Assembly: GCF_017916475.1 (NCBI RefSeq)
Contig: NZ_JAFMTB010000002.1
Coordinates: 930,001-994,000 of the forward strand
Source: Patulibacter sp. SYSU D01012
Lineage (GTDB): Bacteria; Actinomycetota; Thermoleophilia; Solirubrobacterales; Solirubrobacteraceae
Reading direction: 5' to 3'
DNA length: 64,000 nt
In this document: positions 25,955 through 33,779 of the stretch, in pieces
Layout: each line of letters begins with the position of its first letter
How positions within the stretch are numbered: position 1 is the first letter of the stretch
Position numbers and translations under genes: made by a program
Notes under the pieces: generated by a model
Told to the model about the DNA's origin: nothing
The model's input: only the letters and a program-made list of their open reading frames with translations
The model's database searches: none

Positions 25955-27711
25955 CTGGCGCGGACGTAGCGGCGCGGCGTGGTGAACGTGCGCCCGGAGC
26001 GCGCGCTGACCGAGACGTTGTGCAGGCCGCTCCGGCGCACCGGCAGGGTGCCGGAGTAGCGGCCGCCGCGGACCTTGACGGTCTTCGACGAGACGACGAC
26101 GTACCGCCCGCCCTGCTTGCGGCGCAGCGTGATCTTCACCTCGGAGACGCCGCGCGCGCGGCCGCGGGCCCGGACGGTGCCGCCGCGGCGCGCGCGGCGG
26201 GCGGGCTGCGACAGGGTCAGTCCGGGGTCGAGCGCCGGGGTGACCGCGTTGGAGGTCGTGCCCGCCGCGGTCGCGCGGATCTGCGTGGCGGAGCGGAACG
26301 GGATGCCGATGGACCACGTGCCGTCCGCGCCCGTCGTGCCCGTGGCCATCGGCACCCAGGCGCCCTTCGGGCTCTTCTTCTGCAGCGTCACCCGCGCGCC
26401 GCCGACCGGTGCGCCCCCGACGGTCAGGACGCCGGACGCCGTCAGCGTCGTGCCGTACCCGACGGCCGACTCGGGCGCGGTGATCGACAGGACCGGCCCG
26501 GCGGCGGCCGGCGCCGGGCTGACGTCGCCCACGCGGGCGCGCAGGGCCGGCAGCTGCCCGTACAGCGTCGTGCCGGGGCAGTCCGTCGAGCAGCCGTCCT
26601 GGTGGCCGCTGATGCGGCTCATCTGCACGGTGCGGCCGGCGGGCCAGCGGTTCCCCGAGCCGCCGGACGACACGAGCGCCACGGCGCCGGCGGTCGGCAC
26701 GCCGTGCAGCGGCAGCTTCCAGCCGATGAGCGACGCGACGGCGTCGAGGGCGGCGTCCGGCGCGGCCTCGCCCTCGAAGGTGCCGATGATCGCGATGCCG
26801 GTGGAGACGCTGTTCCAGCCGACGGCCTGGGCGCCGATCACGGGGCGGTCGACGCCGCCCTCGCGGCCCTCGAAGATCTGCCCGTAGCGGTCGACGAGGA
26901 AGTTGTAGCCGATGTCGTTCCAGCCGTTCGAGCCGATGTGGTACTCGGCGATGGCCCGCACGATGCCGGCGCTGTCGCCGGGCCCGTAGTCGTTGCCGTT
27001 CACCGTGTGGTGGACGAACGCGACCTGCACCGCGCCGTAGGACGGCGAGCCCTTCGTCCGCACCCCGGTCGCCCACGCCGTGCGCGGGATGATCGTCGGC
27101 GCCGCCCGGCTGGCCGCCTGGGCGCCGGACGCCCGGACCGCGGCGCGCGGGAGCGCCAGCCCGCCGGCGGCGGCGGCGCGCGCGGCGGCGCGGCCGGCCC
27201 GGGCCTTCTCCCCCGGCGGCACGGCCACCAGGTCCAGGCGCACGTCGCGGGCGGGGCGCCGGCGCACGCGCAGGGCCACCTCGTCGGCGTCGCCGAACCA
27301 CAGCGGGTCGCTCATCGCGGCCCGGCGGCCGTCGGGGGCGTGCCCGTCGTGCCCGTCGACCGCGCGCCACGCGCTCCAGCGGCCGCCGCGCCGTCGGGCG
27401 CGCACCTGCAGCCCGATCCCGGCGACCGTCGTGGCCGGGGCGCCGAGCAGGTCGAAGCGGTGTGGCGCCGTCAGGACGACGGTCCGCCCCGGCGCGAGGG
27501 CGGAGCGGCGGACGACCAGTCGCCCGGGCCCGCGGGCGGCGACCGCCTCGGAGGCGAGCGCGCCGCCGCCCAGCCACGCCGCGGCGCCGAGGACGGCACC
27601 GCCGCGCACGACCCGGCGGCGGGTCAGCGCGGGGACGGCGGGAAGGACGCGCCGGGCGCCGGCGGAGCCGGGCACGTCGGGACGGTCGGGGTGCTGCTGC
27701 TCGCTCGCCAT
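25951..27711 (-). CDS. Exported N-acetylmuramoyl-L-alanine amidase (PGRP domain)
   Basis: This 586-residue exported protein is predicted to cut the stem peptide from peptidoglycan. The N-terminus carries RRRVVRGGAVLGAAAWLGGG (31-50), a Tat-like signal. Residues 65 to about 190 are a beta-rich region. The amidase_2/PGRP domain at about 205-385 keeps IIPRTAWATG, VQVAFVHHTVNGNDYG, GYNFLVDRYGQIFEGREGGVDRPVIGAQA, ISGHQDGCSTDCPG and the zinc-binding His residues. The last 180 residues form two Ig-like repeats ([51 protein letters not shown]), probably for wall binding. GGGAGG precedes the ATG. It probably helps remodel the wall together with the Rpf- and RlpA-like enzymes of this window. Confidence 0.9.
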   Translation of the reverse strand: MASEQQHPDRPDVPGSAGARRVLPAVPALTRRRVVRGGAVLGAAAWLGGGALASEAVAARGPGRLVVRRSALAPGRTVVLTAPHRFDLLGAPATTVAGIGLQVRARRRGGRWSAWRAVDGHDGHAPDGRRAAMSDPLWFGDADEVALRVRRRPARDVRLDLVAVPPGEKARAGRAAARAAAAGGLALPRAAVRASGAQAASRAAPTIIPRTAWATGVRTKGSPSYGAVQVAFVHHTVNGNDYGPGDSAGIVRAIAEYHIGSNGWNDIGYNFLVDRYGQIFEGREGGVDRPVIGAQAVGWNSVSTGIAIIGTFEGEAAPDAALDAVASLIGWKLPLHGVPTAGAVALVSSGGSGNRWPAGRTVQMSRISGHQDGCSTDCPGTTLYGQLPALRARVGDVSPAPAAAGPVLSITAPESAVGYGTTLTASGVLTVGGAPVGGARVTLQKKSPKGAWVPMATGTTGADGTWSIGIPFRSATQIRATAAGTTSNAVTPALDPGLTLSQPARRARRGGTVRARGRARGVSEVKITLRRKQGGRYVVVSSKTVKVRGGRYSGTLPVRRSGLHNVSVSARSGRTFTTPRRYVRAS

Positions 27712-27806
27712 CGTCCTCCCCAACCCGGGGAGAGCCTCAGGGTTTCGGTGTTCGCCCGATCCGGCAAGCCGTGCAACGGCCGGCCCGGGGCGTCGGATGG
27801 CCGCGC

Positions 27807-28160
27807 TCAGGCGGTCGCGACGCCGGCGACCACGGGGGCGCAGTCGCCCTCGGCGCCGAGCCAGCGCGTGCCGTACTCGCGCATGCCGTCGATGATCGGC
27901 AGCAGCGCCTGCCCCTTCTCCGTCAGCGCGTACTCGACGCGCGGCGGCACCTCGGGGAACGTCTGGCGCGCGACGATGCCCTCCTCCTCCAGTGCGCGCA
28001 GGCGCAGGGAGAGCGTGCGTGGGCTGATGCCGCCGAGCGACCGCTCGAGCTCGCAGAAGCGGGTGTTGCCCTCGGCGAGATCGCGGATCAGGAGCAGCGT
28101 CCACTTGCCGCAGATGATGTCCGCGGTGCGGCACACCGGGCAGGTGGGGTCGACGGCCAT
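27807..28160 (-). CDS. HxlR-type winged-helix regulator
   Basis: This 117-residue HxlR/MarR-like repressor has a conserved N-terminal Cys pair in PTCPVCRTADIICGKWTLLLIRDLAEGNTRFCELERSLGGISPRTLSLRLRALEEEGIVAR. The Cys of CPVC is the redox or aldehyde-sensing residue in the HypR/YodB subgroup. The DNA-reading helix is SPRTLSLRLRALEE. The C-terminal part (YALTEKGQALLPIIDGMREYGTRWLG) forms the dimer helix. A leaderless TAAAGT box sets the start. The target is not evident, because the nearest genes are an amidase and the sigma factor. Confidence 0.87.
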   Translation of the reverse strand: MAVDPTCPVCRTADIICGKWTLLLIRDLAEGNTRFCELERSLGGISPRTLSLRLRALEEEGIVARQTFPEVPPRVEYALTEKGQALLPIIDGMREYGTRWLGAEGDCAPVVAGVATA

Positions 28161-28167
28161 GCCCAAC

Positions 28168-28173
28168 ACTTTA
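28168..28173 (-). promoter_or_regulatory. Leaderless -10 box for the HxlR regulator
   Basis: TAAAGT on the minus strand lies 7 nt before the ATG at 28160. Confidence 0.55.
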
Positions 28174-28219
28174 CCGAATGAAGTCTCGGCGTCGGCAGGG
28201 CGTTCGCGCCCCGGAACGA

Positions 28220-28247
28220 CGAAGGGCGCCCCGTGGGGCGCCCTTCG
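28220..28247 (-). terminator. Terminator of the primary sigma factor gene
   Basis: A perfect 13-bp inverted repeat (cgaagggcgcccc / ggggcgcccttcg) with a 2-nt centre starts 19 nt past the sigma-factor stop codon at 28267. Confidence 0.75.
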
Positions 28248-28266
28248 CACGGGTGCGGTCGCCCGG

Positions 28267-29370
28267 CTAGGCGACGTCGCGCAGCTTCTGGGCCTCGGCG
28301 AGGCTCTGGAGCTTCTTCAGCGACTGGTTCTCGATCTGGCGGATGCGCTCGCGCGTGACGTTGAAGCGGTGCCCGACCTCGTCGAGGGTGCACGGCTTCT
28401 CGCCGCCGAGCCCGTAGCGCAGCTCGAGGACGCGGCGCTCGCGGTAGCTCAGGTTCTCGAGGGCCTCGCGCAGGTGCTCCTTCGTGAGGATCTCCGCGGC
28501 CCGCTCGTACGGCGACTCGGCGCGCTCGTCGGCGATGAACTGGCCGAACTCGGACTCCTCCTCGTCACCGACCGGCTTCTCGAGCGAGACCGGGGCCTGC
28601 GCGGAGCGCTTGATCGACTCGACCTCCTCGGGGTCGATGCCGGTGACCTCGGCGATCTCCTCGGCGGAGGGCTCGCGACCGAGCTCCGTCACGAGCTTGC
28701 GCTCGGCACGGCCGATCTTGTTGAGCTTCTCGACGACGTGGACCGGGATGCGGATCGTGCGCGCCTTGTCGGCCAGGGCGCGGGCGATCGCCTGACGGAT
28801 CCACCACGTGGCGTACGTGGAGAACTTGAAGCCCTTGCGGTAGTCGAACTTCTCCGCCGCGCGGACGAGGCCGAGCGTCCCCTCCTGGATCAGGTCGAGG
28901 AACGGCAGGCCCTGGTTGCGGTAGTTCTTCGCGATCGAGACGACGAGTCGCAGGTTCGACTCGACCATCTTCTGCTTCGCGTCGAGGTCGCCGCGCTCGA
29001 TGCGCTTGGCCAGGTCGACCTCCTCGGCGGCCGTCAGCAGGCGGACCTTGCCGATGTCCTTGAGGAACAGCTGCAGGCTGTCCGTCGTCATGTCGGGACG
29101 GAGGTCCAGCGGCGTCGCGGCGCGCTTCTTGCGCGTGCGCTTGTCCGGCGCGCGCTCGACCTGGGTCGCCGCGTGCGCGGGATCGATCTCCTCGACGAGC
29201 TCGATCTCGCTCTTCTCGAGGTAGTTGTTGAGCTCCTCGACGTCCGACTCGTCGAAGTCCAGCTCGGCGATCGCCTTCTGGACCTCGGCGTGGGTCAGGA
29301 CGCCCAGCGACTGGCCACGGTGGACCAGACCCTTGACCTCTTCGAGTTCCTGGAATTCGACTACAGACAT
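28267..29370 (-). CDS. sigA: Primary RNA polymerase sigma factor (SigA/RpoD)
   Basis: This 367-residue group 1 sigma factor has region 1.1 (about 1-75, acidic: [20 protein letters not shown]), a short basic linker ([10 protein letters not shown]) and region 1.2 ([21 protein letters not shown]). Region 2 contains [28 protein letters not shown] and [15 protein letters not shown], the core-binding and -10-melting parts. Region 3 and region 4.2 ([28 protein letters not shown], the -35 reader) follow. Retention of region 1.1 and full regions 2-4 indicates the housekeeping factor. The ATG has AGGGG-type ribosome sequence upstream, and a TTGCGG-N16-TACTCT promoter lies about 120 nt upstream. The TANNNT boxes seen across the window are presumably its targets. 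Confidence 0.95.
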   Translation of the reverse strand: MSVVEFQELEEVKGLVHRGQSLGVLTHAEVQKAIAELDFDESDVEELNNYLEKSEIELVEEIDPAHAATQVERAPDKRTRKKRAATPLDLRPDMTTDSLQLFLKDIGKVRLLTAAEEVDLAKRIERGDLDAKQKMVESNLRLVVSIAKNYRNQGLPFLDLIQEGTLGLVRAAEKFDYRKGFKFSTYATWWIRQAIARALADKARTIRIPVHVVEKLNKIGRAERKLVTELGREPSAEEIAEVTGIDPEEVESIKRSAQAPVSLEKPVGDEEESEFGQFIADERAESPYERAAEILTKEHLREALENLSYRERRVLELRYGLGGEKPCTLDEVGHRFNVTRERIRQIENQSLKKLQSLAEAQKLRDVA

Positions 29371-29498
29371 ATTGCGGAGGTGCCCCTTCGTGACCACGCC
29401 GGCAGGCGGCGGTGGCGAACAGCAGAAAAGAGAGGGGTGCGCGTCGGTCAGATCAGGTGGGGGGCCAGAAGTGGCCAAGCTACCGACAGCGTCTCCCG

Positions 29499-29526
29499 AG
29501 AGTACCACGTCGTGGCCGGACCGCAA
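29499..29526 (-). promoter_or_regulatory. sigA promoter
   Basis: On the minus strand TTGCGG (29526-29521) and TACTCT (29504-29499) are spaced by 16 nt, giving a transcript leader of about 120 nt before the sigma-factor ATG at 29370. Confidence 0.55.
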
Positions 29527-29764
29527 CCCGCGTGCGCGAGGGGCGGTCCGCCGACGAGCGGCCACACCCCTACGTACACCGCTCGGCCCGAAAAGGTGCG
29601 CCCGCCGGGGCGCCGATCGCCGCCCAGGGGCCCTCGCGTGACGGATCGCACACGGCAGCCCGCCCGCGCCGCGTTCACCGTCCCCCGCGGGTCCTCGTGG
29701 CGGCCGACCAGCGGCCACCACGCCGCCCGTCGCCGCGCCCCCGAGACCCCCCGGCCGGGTGTGC
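29527..29764. other. Intergenic spacer with no gene seen
   Basis: This stretch separates the sigA promoter from the RlpA-like leader. I see no plausible reading frame with codon-like composition. The only structure is an inverted repeat (cgagcgg / ccgctcg) enclosing ACACCCCTACGTACA near 29555-29590, with a palindromic TACGTA in its loop. A regulatory site is possible but unsupported. Confidence 0.4.
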
Positions 29765-29930
29765 CATACTGCCCGTCGCCGAGCCCGGCCGACCTCATCG
29801 GTCCGGGGCGGGGGACCCACTGCGACCGGCCTGCGAAGGCCGTCGCCGGGGCGAATCGGACCGTCCTCGGTCCGTAGCGCACTCGTTCAGCGCGAGCCCG
29901 ACAGCTCACCCCGTAGGCGCAGAACGAGAC
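29765..29930 (+). promoter_or_regulatory. c-di-AMP riboswitch (ydaO/yuaA type) upstream of the RlpA-like gene
   Basis: A CATACT -10-like box (29765-29770) is followed by GGGGGACCCAC, a hairpin (CGGCCTGCGAAGGCCG), GGGGCGAATC, a second hairpin (GGACCGTCCTCGGTCC), GTAGCGCAC, then CGAGCCCGACAGCTCACC and CCGTAGGCG. The blocks, their order and spacing match the riboswitch at 1026-1168 almost letter for letter. The class is known to bind c-di-AMP and control wall and osmolyte genes. It ends about 13 nt before the likely TTG start, so control of translation is possible. Confidence 0.9.
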
Positions 29931-29942
29931 CCCAGGTACCCC

Positions 29943-30779
29943 TTGATCGCACCCCGCCCCGTGCGCCGCGCGGCCGTCCTCGGCCTGCTGGCGCTCACCG
30001 CCCTGCCCACCGCCGCGCGCGCCGCCGACCCCGTCCCCGCCACCGGCGGGCTGACCGCCGGCGCCACCGCCCCGTCCGCCGCCCCCGCCGCGGACGCCCC
30101 CGCCGCCGGCACGACGGCCGCGGCCGAGACCCCGGTGCCCGCCGCCGACGTCCCGGGCGTGGGCTCGTGGCGCGCCACGTCGTCCACCGTCGTGGGCCGG
30201 CCCGTGCGGATCTCGGGCACGCTCCGCACCGACCTGGCGGGCGCGCGCGTCACGATCGAGCGCCGCACCCCGTCGGGCCGCTGGTCCCGCGCCACCACCG
30301 CGCGCGTGCGCAGCACGGGCCGCTTCGCCGCCGCGTGGCGCACCACGTCGACCCGCTACCACGAGCTGCGGCTGGTGCTGCCCTCCACGGCGGCGCACGC
30401 CGCCGGCGCCGCCGAGCGGGCCGCGGCCGACGCCGGCACGCTCCGCGTCGCGGTCGTCGAGCGCGGCCGCGCGACGTGGTACGGCCCCGGCTTCTACGGC
30501 AAGAAGACCGCGTGCGGCGTGACCCTCGGCCCGGACACGGTGGGCGTCGCGCACCGCACGCTGCCCTGCGGCACGCAGGTCGAGATCCAGATGGGCGGCA
30601 AGACGGTGGTCGCGCCCGTCATCGACCGCGGCCCGTTCGCCAACGGCGCCGTCCTCGACCTGACGAAGCCCGCCGCCGAGGCCCTCGGCGTCGACGGCGT
30701 GCACCAGGTCCGCTTCCTGCGCCGCGACGACGTCGCGCGGCTGCAGACGCCGGGCCGCGCCCCGGCGATGCGCCGCTGA
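29943..30779 (+). CDS. Secreted RlpA-like protein (double-psi beta-barrel)
   Basis: This 278-residue exported protein has a signal peptide (RRAAVLGLLALTALPTAARA). It is followed by about 60 residues of Ala/Pro/Thr-rich sequence and a beta-rich domain at about 75-150 (RPVRISGTLRTDLAGARVTIERR). The C-terminal double-psi beta-barrel (about 175-265) contains GRATWYGPGFYGKKTACG, GVAHRTLPCGTQVEIQMGGK and VIDRGPFANGAVLDLTKPAAEALG. This is the RlpA/expansin-type fold, with the GPF and catalytic-Asp region of septal lytic transglycosylases. Two Cys in the barrel may pair. The start is probably TTG 29943 (weak ribosome site) or GTG 29961. The c-di-AMP riboswitch suggests coordination with the Rpf-like enzyme. 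Confidence 0.85.
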   Translation: MIAPRPVRRAAVLGLLALTALPTAARAADPVPATGGLTAGATAPSAAPAADAPAAGTTAAAETPVPAADVPGVGSWRATSSTVVGRPVRISGTLRTDLAGARVTIERRTPSGRWSRATTARVRSTGRFAAAWRTTSTRYHELRLVLPSTAAHAAGAAERAAADAGTLRVAVVERGRATWYGPGFYGKKTACGVTLGPDTVGVAHRTLPCGTQVEIQMGGKTVVAPVIDRGPFANGAVLDLTKPAAEALGVDGVHQVRFLRRDDVARLQTPGRAPAMRR

Positions 30780-30911
30780 GGGCGCCGCCGCGTCGCCGCC
30801 GCGGCCGTCGGCCCTCCTCCGGGACCAGTCCATAAGCTCCCCGCCACGCCACCGCCCGGACCGCGCGCCCGCGGGCGCCCCGGGCGGGTCCCTACGTCCG
30901 ATCCCGAGAGC

Positions 30912-31901
30912 ATGACCACGACGCCCGACCGCACCCTCGCCCTGGAGCTCGTCCGCACGACGGAGGCCGCCGCCCTGGCCGCCTCGCGCCTCGCGGGACG
31001 CGGCGACAAGAACGCCGCCGACCAGCTCGCCGTGGACGGCATGCGCTACGTCCTGGACACCGTCGCGATGGACGGCGTCGTCGTCATCGGCGAGGGCGAG
31101 AAGGACGAGGCGCCGATGCTCTACAACGGCGAGCGCGTCGGCAACGGCGAGGGCCCGCAGGTCGACATCGCCGTCGACCCGCTCGAGGGCACGACGCTGA
31201 CGGCGAAGGGCCAGCCCAACGCCCTCGCGGTCATCGCGATCGCGCCGCGCGGGTCGATGTTCAACCCCGGCCCCATCGTCTACATGGAGAAGATGGCCGG
31301 CGGCCGCGACATCGCCGACCTCCTCGACCTCGACCGCCCGGTCACCGAGACGCTCGGCCTGATCGCCGAGCGCCGCCAGAAGCCGATCTCGGACGTCCTC
31401 GTCATCACGCTGGACCGCCCGCGCCACGCCGAGCAGATCGAGGCGATCCGCGAGGCCGGCGCCAAGGTCCGCCTGATCACCGACGGCGACGTCGCCGGCT
31501 CGCTGATGGCCGTCATGAGCGACTCCCCCGTCGACGTGCTCTGGGGCATCGGCGGCACGCCGGAGGGCGTCATCGCCGCGGCGGCCGTCAAGTGCCTGGG
31601 CGGCACGCTCATCGGCCGGCTCTACCCCCGCAACGAGGAGGAGCGCCAGGCGGCGCTCGACGGCGGCTACGACCTGGACCAGCAGCTCACCCAGGACACC
31701 CTCGTGCGGGCGGAGCAGTGCCTGTTCTCCGCCACCGGCGTGACCGACGGCGAGCTGCTGCAGGGCGTGCGCCGCGCGCCGCGCGGCGGCGCGACGACGG
31801 AGTCGCTCGTCATGCGCGCCGGCTCGGACACCATCCGCCGCGTGCACGCGCGGCACCGCCCCGAGAAGCTCGAGGAGATGCCCGGCTACGGCATCTCGTA
31901 G
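30912..31901 (+). CDS. glpX: Class II fructose-1,6-bisphosphatase (GlpX)
   Basis: This 329-residue gluconeogenic phosphatase converts fructose-1,6-bisphosphate to fructose-6-phosphate. The GlpX metal-binding motifs are GVVVIGEGEKDEAPMLYNGERVG and VDIAVDPLEGTTLTAKGQPNALAV. IGGTPEGVIAAAAVKCLGG matches the substrate-binding segment. In many actinobacteria this is the only FBPase and is essential for growth on non-sugar carbon. The ATG at 30912 is preceded by GAGAGC. A CATAAG box about 85 nt upstream is a weak candidate promoter. It is not part of the glucokinase-to-pgl operon 2 kb away, but it feeds the same hexose-phosphate pool. Confidence 0.95.
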   Translation: MTTTPDRTLALELVRTTEAAALAASRLAGRGDKNAADQLAVDGMRYVLDTVAMDGVVVIGEGEKDEAPMLYNGERVGNGEGPQVDIAVDPLEGTTLTAKGQPNALAVIAIAPRGSMFNPGPIVYMEKMAGGRDIADLLDLDRPVTETLGLIAERRQKPISDVLVITLDRPRHAEQIEAIREAGAKVRLITDGDVAGSLMAVMSDSPVDVLWGIGGTPEGVIAAAAVKCLGGTLIGRLYPRNEEERQAALDGGYDLDQQLTQDTLVRAEQCLFSATGVTDGELLQGVRRAPRGGATTESLVMRAGSDTIRRVHARHRPEKLEEMPGYGIS

Positions 31902-31933
31902 GCGCGGGCCCCGCGCCGCGGCCCGCCGGGCCG

Positions 31934-32758
31934 TCAGTCGCGCTCGCGCACGGGCCGGCGCCGCGAGAACCCCCGCGGCGCCATCCCCTCCGTCGCGGCC
32001 CGGCGGTCCCGCCGCCGGTCGCCGCGCGGGATCCGCTCCGGGGACGGCGGCGCGTCGACGGCCTCGAGCGCCGTGCCGAAGCGGCCGATCCGCGACGGCG
32101 CCAGCTCGGCGCTCGCCAGGGAGCGGATGAAGCCGTACGCCAGGAGCACGTGGTAGCGCGACTGGGTCTGCTTGTAGACCCAGTAGGCGAGCCCGGACGA
32201 CATCGTCGGGAAGAACCCCGACACCTCGAGCTCGATGTACGCCCGGCTCATCGGCCGGTCCTCGTCGCCCACGTCGTCGCGGCGGTGCACCTCGATCTCG
32301 AGGAACCCGCGGCCGCGCCCCTTGCGCGAGATCAGCAGGCCCCGGTCGATCGGCCAGCGCACGATCCCGTGGGACGGCCCGAACTCGTACTCCGGCTCGC
32401 TGAAGCCCAGGAGCGGGAAGCGCCGGGAGAGGAAGCAGACGTAGCGGCCGCGCGTGTCGTAGTGCACCCGCACGAGCCCGAGCGAGAACTTCTCCATGTA
32501 GAGCCAGTACGAGCGGGCCAGGCGCTCCAGGTACTCCGTGGACCAGATCTCGTCCAGCCGCTCCGTCGGCGTCGTGATCGACGCCGTCTGGATGGAGTAG
32601 ACGGCGCCCGACGCCTGGTCCAGGCCGGTGTGGTCGACGAGCCGGCCGACGCGGATCTGGGTGCGGGCGGCCTCGCGGCGCAGGCGCAGGCGGGCGACCC
32701 GCACGGCCACGCACGTCGTGACCATCATCACGAGCGCGACGATCGCGGCGAAGGGCAT
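31934..32758 (-). CDS. Membrane-anchored protein of unknown function
   Basis: I do not recognise a family for this 274-residue protein. It starts with one hydrophobic helix (FAAIVALVMMVTTCVAVRVA, 3-22) followed by basic residues (RLRLRREAARTQ), suggesting a cytoplasmic main body. The central 200 residues are mixed alpha/beta and rich in aromatics (RSYWLYMEKFSLGLVRVHYDTRGRYVCFLSRRFPLLGFSEPEYEFG). The tail from about 235 is Arg-rich and probably disordered. The start lies 8 nt after the stop of the upstream SDR gene, so the two are likely cotranscribed. It probably belongs to a lineage-specific family. Confidence 0.6.
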   Translation of the reverse strand: MPFAAIVALVMMVTTCVAVRVARLRLRREAARTQIRVGRLVDHTGLDQASGAVYSIQTASITTPTERLDEIWSTEYLERLARSYWLYMEKFSLGLVRVHYDTRGRYVCFLSRRFPLLGFSEPEYEFGPSHGIVRWPIDRGLLISRKGRGRGFLEIEVHRRDDVGDEDRPMSRAYIELEVSGFFPTMSSGLAYWVYKQTQSRYHVLLAYGFIRSLASAELAPSRIGRFGTALEAVDAPPSPERIPRGDRRRDRRAATEGMAPRGFSRRRPVRERD

Positions 32759-32766
32759 GGCGCGAT

Positions 32767-33672
32767 TCAAGCAGCCGTCGCGGGCGCGAGCGCCTCGCGC
32801 ACGGCGGCGTCGAAGCCGAGCGGGCGGTCGTTCACCCCGGGCGGGGGCGGGACCGTGACGAGCATCTCGGCCTTCAGGCCCTCGACGAGCGGCCGCACCA
32901 GCGGGTACTCCACGCCCCCGAACAGGCTGACCCACAGCGACGACAGGCGGGGCGTCATGAACGGCACCGGCACGGTCGGCGGGCGTCGCCGCCCGAGCGC
33001 CTCGGCGGTCCGCAGCATCATCTCGCGGTACGTCAGGACGTCCGCCCCGCCGAGCTGCACCTCGGCGGGCACGCCCGCGACCTCGCCAAGGGCGCGCAGG
33101 GCGGCGGTCACGTCGCGGGCCGCGATCGGCTGGCTGCGCGTCGACACCCACTGCGGGCAGACCATCACGGGCAGCCGCTCGACGAGGCGACGGAGGATCA
33201 GGAACGACTGGCTCTCGGGCGCGATCACCATCGCCGCGCGCGCGTGCACGGGCTCGGGGACGTGGCGCGCGAGGATGTCCGCCACCTCGGCGCGGCTCTG
33301 CAGGTGGTGCGAGTCCGCCGCCCCGGATCCGTCGAGCCCGCCCAGGTAGACGACCCGGCGCACGCCGGCCCGCTCGGCGGCGGCGCCGAACGCGGCGGCG
33401 CCCCGGCGGTCGAGCTCGGCGAAGTCCCCGCGGTTGCCCCGGCCCATCGCGTGCACGAGGTAGTACGCCACGTCGACGTCCGCGAGCGCCGCGTCCAGCC
33501 CGCGGTCGGCGAAGACGTCGCCGGACACGACCTCGACGGCGTCGGGCAGCCGCGCCCGCTCGGGCCGCCGCACCAGGGCGCGCACCGGCGCGCCGCCCTC
33601 CAGCAGCGCGGGGAGCAGCCGGCCGCCGATGGCGCCGGTCGCGCCGGTGAGCAGGATCCTGCCGGGGGCCAT
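32767..33672 (-). CDS. NAD(P)-binding atypical short-chain dehydrogenase
   Basis: This 301-residue Rossmann protein has the nucleotide-binding start RILLTGATGAIGGRLLPALLEGG (5-27). It also has VEVVSGDVFADRGLDAALADVDVAYYLVHAMG and VVYLGGLDGSG, the layout of NmrA/YbjT-like atypical SDRs. The catalytic Tyr-x3-Lys triad is not apparent (HHLQSRAEVADIL sits where it would be), so it may be a redox sensor or act on quinone or xenobiotic substrates. The C-terminal half (about 180-300) carries a substrate domain of the type seen in DUF2867-linked homologues. A leaderless TAGGGT box sets the start, and the gene probably forms an operon with the membrane protein downstream. Confidence 0.78.
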   Translation of the reverse strand: MAPGRILLTGATGAIGGRLLPALLEGGAPVRALVRRPERARLPDAVEVVSGDVFADRGLDAALADVDVAYYLVHAMGRGNRGDFAELDRRGAAAFGAAAERAGVRRVVYLGGLDGSGAADSHHLQSRAEVADILARHVPEPVHARAAMVIAPESQSFLILRRLVERLPVMVCPQWVSTRSQPIAARDVTAALRALGEVAGVPAEVQLGGADVLTYREMMLRTAEALGRRRPPTVPVPFMTPRLSSLWVSLFGGVEYPLVRPLVEGLKAEMLVTVPPPPGVNDRPLGFDAAVREALAPATAA

Positions 33673-33678
33673 CACCCC

Positions 33679-33684
33679 ACCCTA
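33679..33684 (-). promoter_or_regulatory. Leaderless -10 box for the SDR operon
   Basis: TAGGGT on the minus strand lies exactly 6 nt before the ATG at 33672. Confidence 0.6.
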
Positions 33685-33779
33685 CGGTGCGCGCGGACCC
33701 GTGGATGCGCGTGGCCGACGGGGTGGGCGTTCACGCCCGGGCACCGGGGACGCGGGGGGAATGTGCGAACCTCGCGAGG

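Noticed and set aside
29555-29590. Inverted repeat between sigA and the RlpA leader as a small RNA gene
   Set aside because: There is a long loop, no promoter-terminator pair around it, and it shows no other sign of an RNA gene.
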